64,000 bases of DNA from positions 1 through 64,000 of the forward strand of contig QJPP01005230.1 of assembly GCA_003996215.1 (NCBI GenBank), written 5' to 3'. The first letter of the stretch is position 1; every line of letters begins with the position of its first letter. The notes beneath the pieces are model-generated. The model was not told the DNA's origin, did not search any database, and saw only the letters and a list, made by a program, of their open reading frames with translations. Both the position numbers and the translations under genes were made by a program. Below, one piece after another: positions 61,871 to 64,000 of this stretch. This DNA is from Jaltomata sinuosa. Its lineage: Eukaryota > Streptophyta > Magnoliopsida > Solanales > Solanaceae.

Positions 61871-64000
61871 TGTAACACCCCGTAAACGTATCCAGCTATC
61901 TAAGTGAAAAACCTCAGAAAAATCCATGTTTCAGAAATGACGGGTCCAAACCACGGACCGTGGTTTGAACCACGATTCATAGAATGGATCCGTGGTTCAG
62001 TCCCTGCAATCTTAGCCTCTGGTCTGAGAACCACGAGTGGGTTCTACAGACCGTAGTTTATTCTACGAGTCGTAGTTCCACTCGTAGAACTAGACCTGTG
62101 GGCTGTTAAGTGTTCCCAGAAAGCACAAGTCCAAACGGTGACTCGTCGTTCAAATGACGGGTCCGTCCTATCGACTAGTGGAATGTCTTCAGAGGATTTA
62201 CATTTTTCCTGAGTCCCCTTCAGAAACTACGAGTCAAGTCTACGACTCATCATTGGAACGATGAGCCGTAGTCTTGAGTCGTGGTTTGACCAAGTCAGCC
62301 TAGCTCCCTGTGAACAACGACTCCTAATGACGAACCGTCATTCCTTCTACGGGTCCGTCCTATTGACCTATAGAAGTGAAACTGCAACTTGAAATTCCCA
62401 GCTTAGTTCTACGACTCCAGACAACGAACCGTCATCCAAACCACGACTCGTAGACTGAGTAGTGGTCACTGAAAGTTGAACAATTTCCGCTTTTTCCCAA
62501 TTAATTCCTAAGGGTATTTTGATCAATTCCCATCCTATTATGTATTAAGTGAAGTCATTTTGACTACTTTTAGAAGGGTTTTCACCCATATTACCCTAAG
62601 TCCCTTTTAAGTTCATCATTCTTCACTCAAAGAGGAAAATTGCTCTCAAACTCAAGAGTCCAAAGCTCCAAGTCAAGTCTCCTAATTCTTTTCCAATCAA
62701 GTGGGTAATCTTCCACCAAAGTATGTGGGTTTTTAACAATGGGTTCCTTCCACCCTTGTGCCTAAATTCCCCAACTCTTATCTTGAAGTATGAAGTATGA
62801 AGTTATGAAATTAGGGTTTTGATCTAAAATTGGGGAAAGTTTATGAAATAAGTTTCTATATTTAAATTCATGGTTTCTTCTTGATTACTCATGATTTAGG
62901 TATGATTCTCTTATTGGTTTAAAAGCCCAAGCATGAAATTTGATTTATAGCATGAAACTATGAAATTGCATGTTTTCAAGAGAAACTTGGCATGATTAGA
63001 TATCATGGCCTTTATGTATTTATGAAATTGCATGCCTAATTCTTTAAGTATGAATTTAGAAAGAAAAGCATGTTTTTGAATTATGGCTATGCTAAGCTTA
63101 TGAACTATGATATGAAAGTTGCATGATACCCGATGTGTTTTCATGCTTCATGTATAAGATTTGGCATGAGAGTATGCCCTTATGAATAAGATTTGGCGTG
63201 AGAGTATGCCGTATGAAATTATGAGCTATATGTGCATGTTTTGAGAGTAGCATTTAGCACCGAGTTCGACGGGGTGAGAGTACCCTTAGTCCCAGAAACT
63301 ACGTTGCTAACGTAAATTATGATATGATATGATATGTCCCTTAAAGGCTTATGAAAGCGGATCCACGTCTTTATGTATGGTGTCCTTGCCTTAGCGCAGA
63401 ATAGGACATCTTTGCCAACTAAAGGTTATATAGTTGGATATGATGACTTGTTCCTTGGCAGGGTTCAGAGTCAGCTTTGCTAACTAGGGTTATACAGTTA
63501 TATTCCATGTAGCTCACGTGGTCTCATGTCGGTTATAAGAAACTTCCGTAAGTTATGTTTTCAAGTTTTCTAAGCTTTATGAACTTTCTTATGAAACATC
63601 ATCTTGAAGTTGGCTTTTGCCTTATTACTTAGCTTTTCATGTTGATATCTTTTCATGATACTTTACTACGTATGAATTATGATTAAGTACCCTTTTTAAG
63701 CATGTTTTCCTTACTTATGTATTGCTCACATACTTAGTACATTCCATAGTACTAACTCATATTGCGCTGCATCCTTTTATGATGCAGACTCAGGTACCCC
63801 TTCTCAGCTTTGTGGTTAGAGTCTCAGGCCGCTTCCTTAGTCAGCTGTGGTGAGTCCTCATTGTTCGAGGACTAGTTATGCTTGCTTTTCCTTATGATTA
63901 GCTTTACTTTTATACTCCGATTTAGCTAGGGTCTTGTCCTAGCAACTCTTATGTTATTACTATAGGCTTTCAGACATAGTTTGTATTTGAGTTCCCCTTT
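61871..64000 (+). mobile_element. Second LTR element, LTR start, runs off window
   Basis: TGTAACACCCCGTAAACG is a typical Ty3/Tekay-like LTR start. It is inserted in the older LTR. It has a GC-rich palindrome cluster (61930-62470), then AT-rich sequence, and late words (GGACTAGTTATGC, GGGTCTTGTCCTAGC) usual in long Tekay LTRs. No ORF, primer site or LTR end occurs before base 64000, so the LTR is over 2.1 kb. Orientation is judged from the TGTAACACCC end. Confidence 0.75.
61930..62470 (+). repeat. GC-rich palindromic word cluster in LTR
   Basis: CCACGGACCGTGG (61951-61963) is a perfect 13-base palindrome. Related words follow: GAACCACGA, CTACAGACCGTAG, CTACGAGTCGTAG, ATGACGGGTCCGTC, CTACGACTC, CGATGAGCCGTAG, TGACGAACCGTCA and CACGACTCGTAG. 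Half sites pair across most neighbours. Confidence 0.85.

Noticed and set aside
1..64000. An unknown defence, toxin or biosynthetic gene system
   Set aside because: Every long or motif-bearing frame is either ECA3 or a retroelement; no group of unknown host genes remains.

Overview
This is plant nuclear DNA, almost certainly from a member of the nightshade family (Solanaceae) with a large, repeat-rich genome. The evidence is GT-AG introns of up to 15 kb, AT-rich intron sequence, plant-type retrotransposons (chromovirus, Ty1/copia, L1, RTE with TTG-type tails), and SINE, MITE and TRIM families that I associate with Solanaceae. The species cannot be fixed by eye.

The only host gene I can support is the 3' two thirds of a P-type Ca2+/Mn2+ pump of the ECA3 type on the + strand. 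Eighteen in-frame exons between 8621 and 47905 encode 603 residues and end with TAA. They run from the start of the nucleotide-binding domain through the hinge and the last membrane helices. The actuator domain and the phosphorylated DKTGT aspartate must lie upstream of base 1, so 1-8620 is probably one intron. All splice sites are GT-AG, all phases agree, and the SERCA-type Ca2+ ligands are kept, so the gene looks functional.

The introns are full of transposons. 1-2382 holds the end of a minus-strand Ty3-type LTR element with a tRNA-Asp primer site. 2.7-5.6 kb holds copia and RTE debris, and 5.9-7.0 kb a truncated L1 with target duplications. 10.7-11.6 kb is an antisense L1. 12.6-13.9 kb is a SINE cluster with a 372 bp tandem duplication. 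14.1-15.1 kb is an RTE and 17-20 kb an antisense copia. The 14.9 kb intron at 23251-38134 holds a Harbinger-like TIR element, an antisense gypsy broken by an L1 tail that is itself broken by an RTE, and a full-length decayed L1 (31291-37006) with perfect 17 bp target duplications. Further introns hold a hairpin MITE, an LTR fragment and a three-unit TRIM-like tandem (42.4-43.5 kb).

Downstream of the gene lie a Helitron-like 3' end, a SINE, an AT-rich minisatellite (50.75-51.25 kb) and an antisense L1 carrying RNase H. That L1 is cut by a Tekay/Del-type chromovirus (5' LTR 52642-56125, internal pseudogene 56126-61159, 3' LTR from 61160). The 3' LTR is cut at 61871 by another LTR element that runs off the window.

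The most interesting pattern is shared by unrelated LTRs here: a GC-rich cluster of degenerate, often palindromic words sits just 5' of the LTR TATA box. No unknown protein-coding system was found. The rest is the layered history of a transposon-loaded gene.
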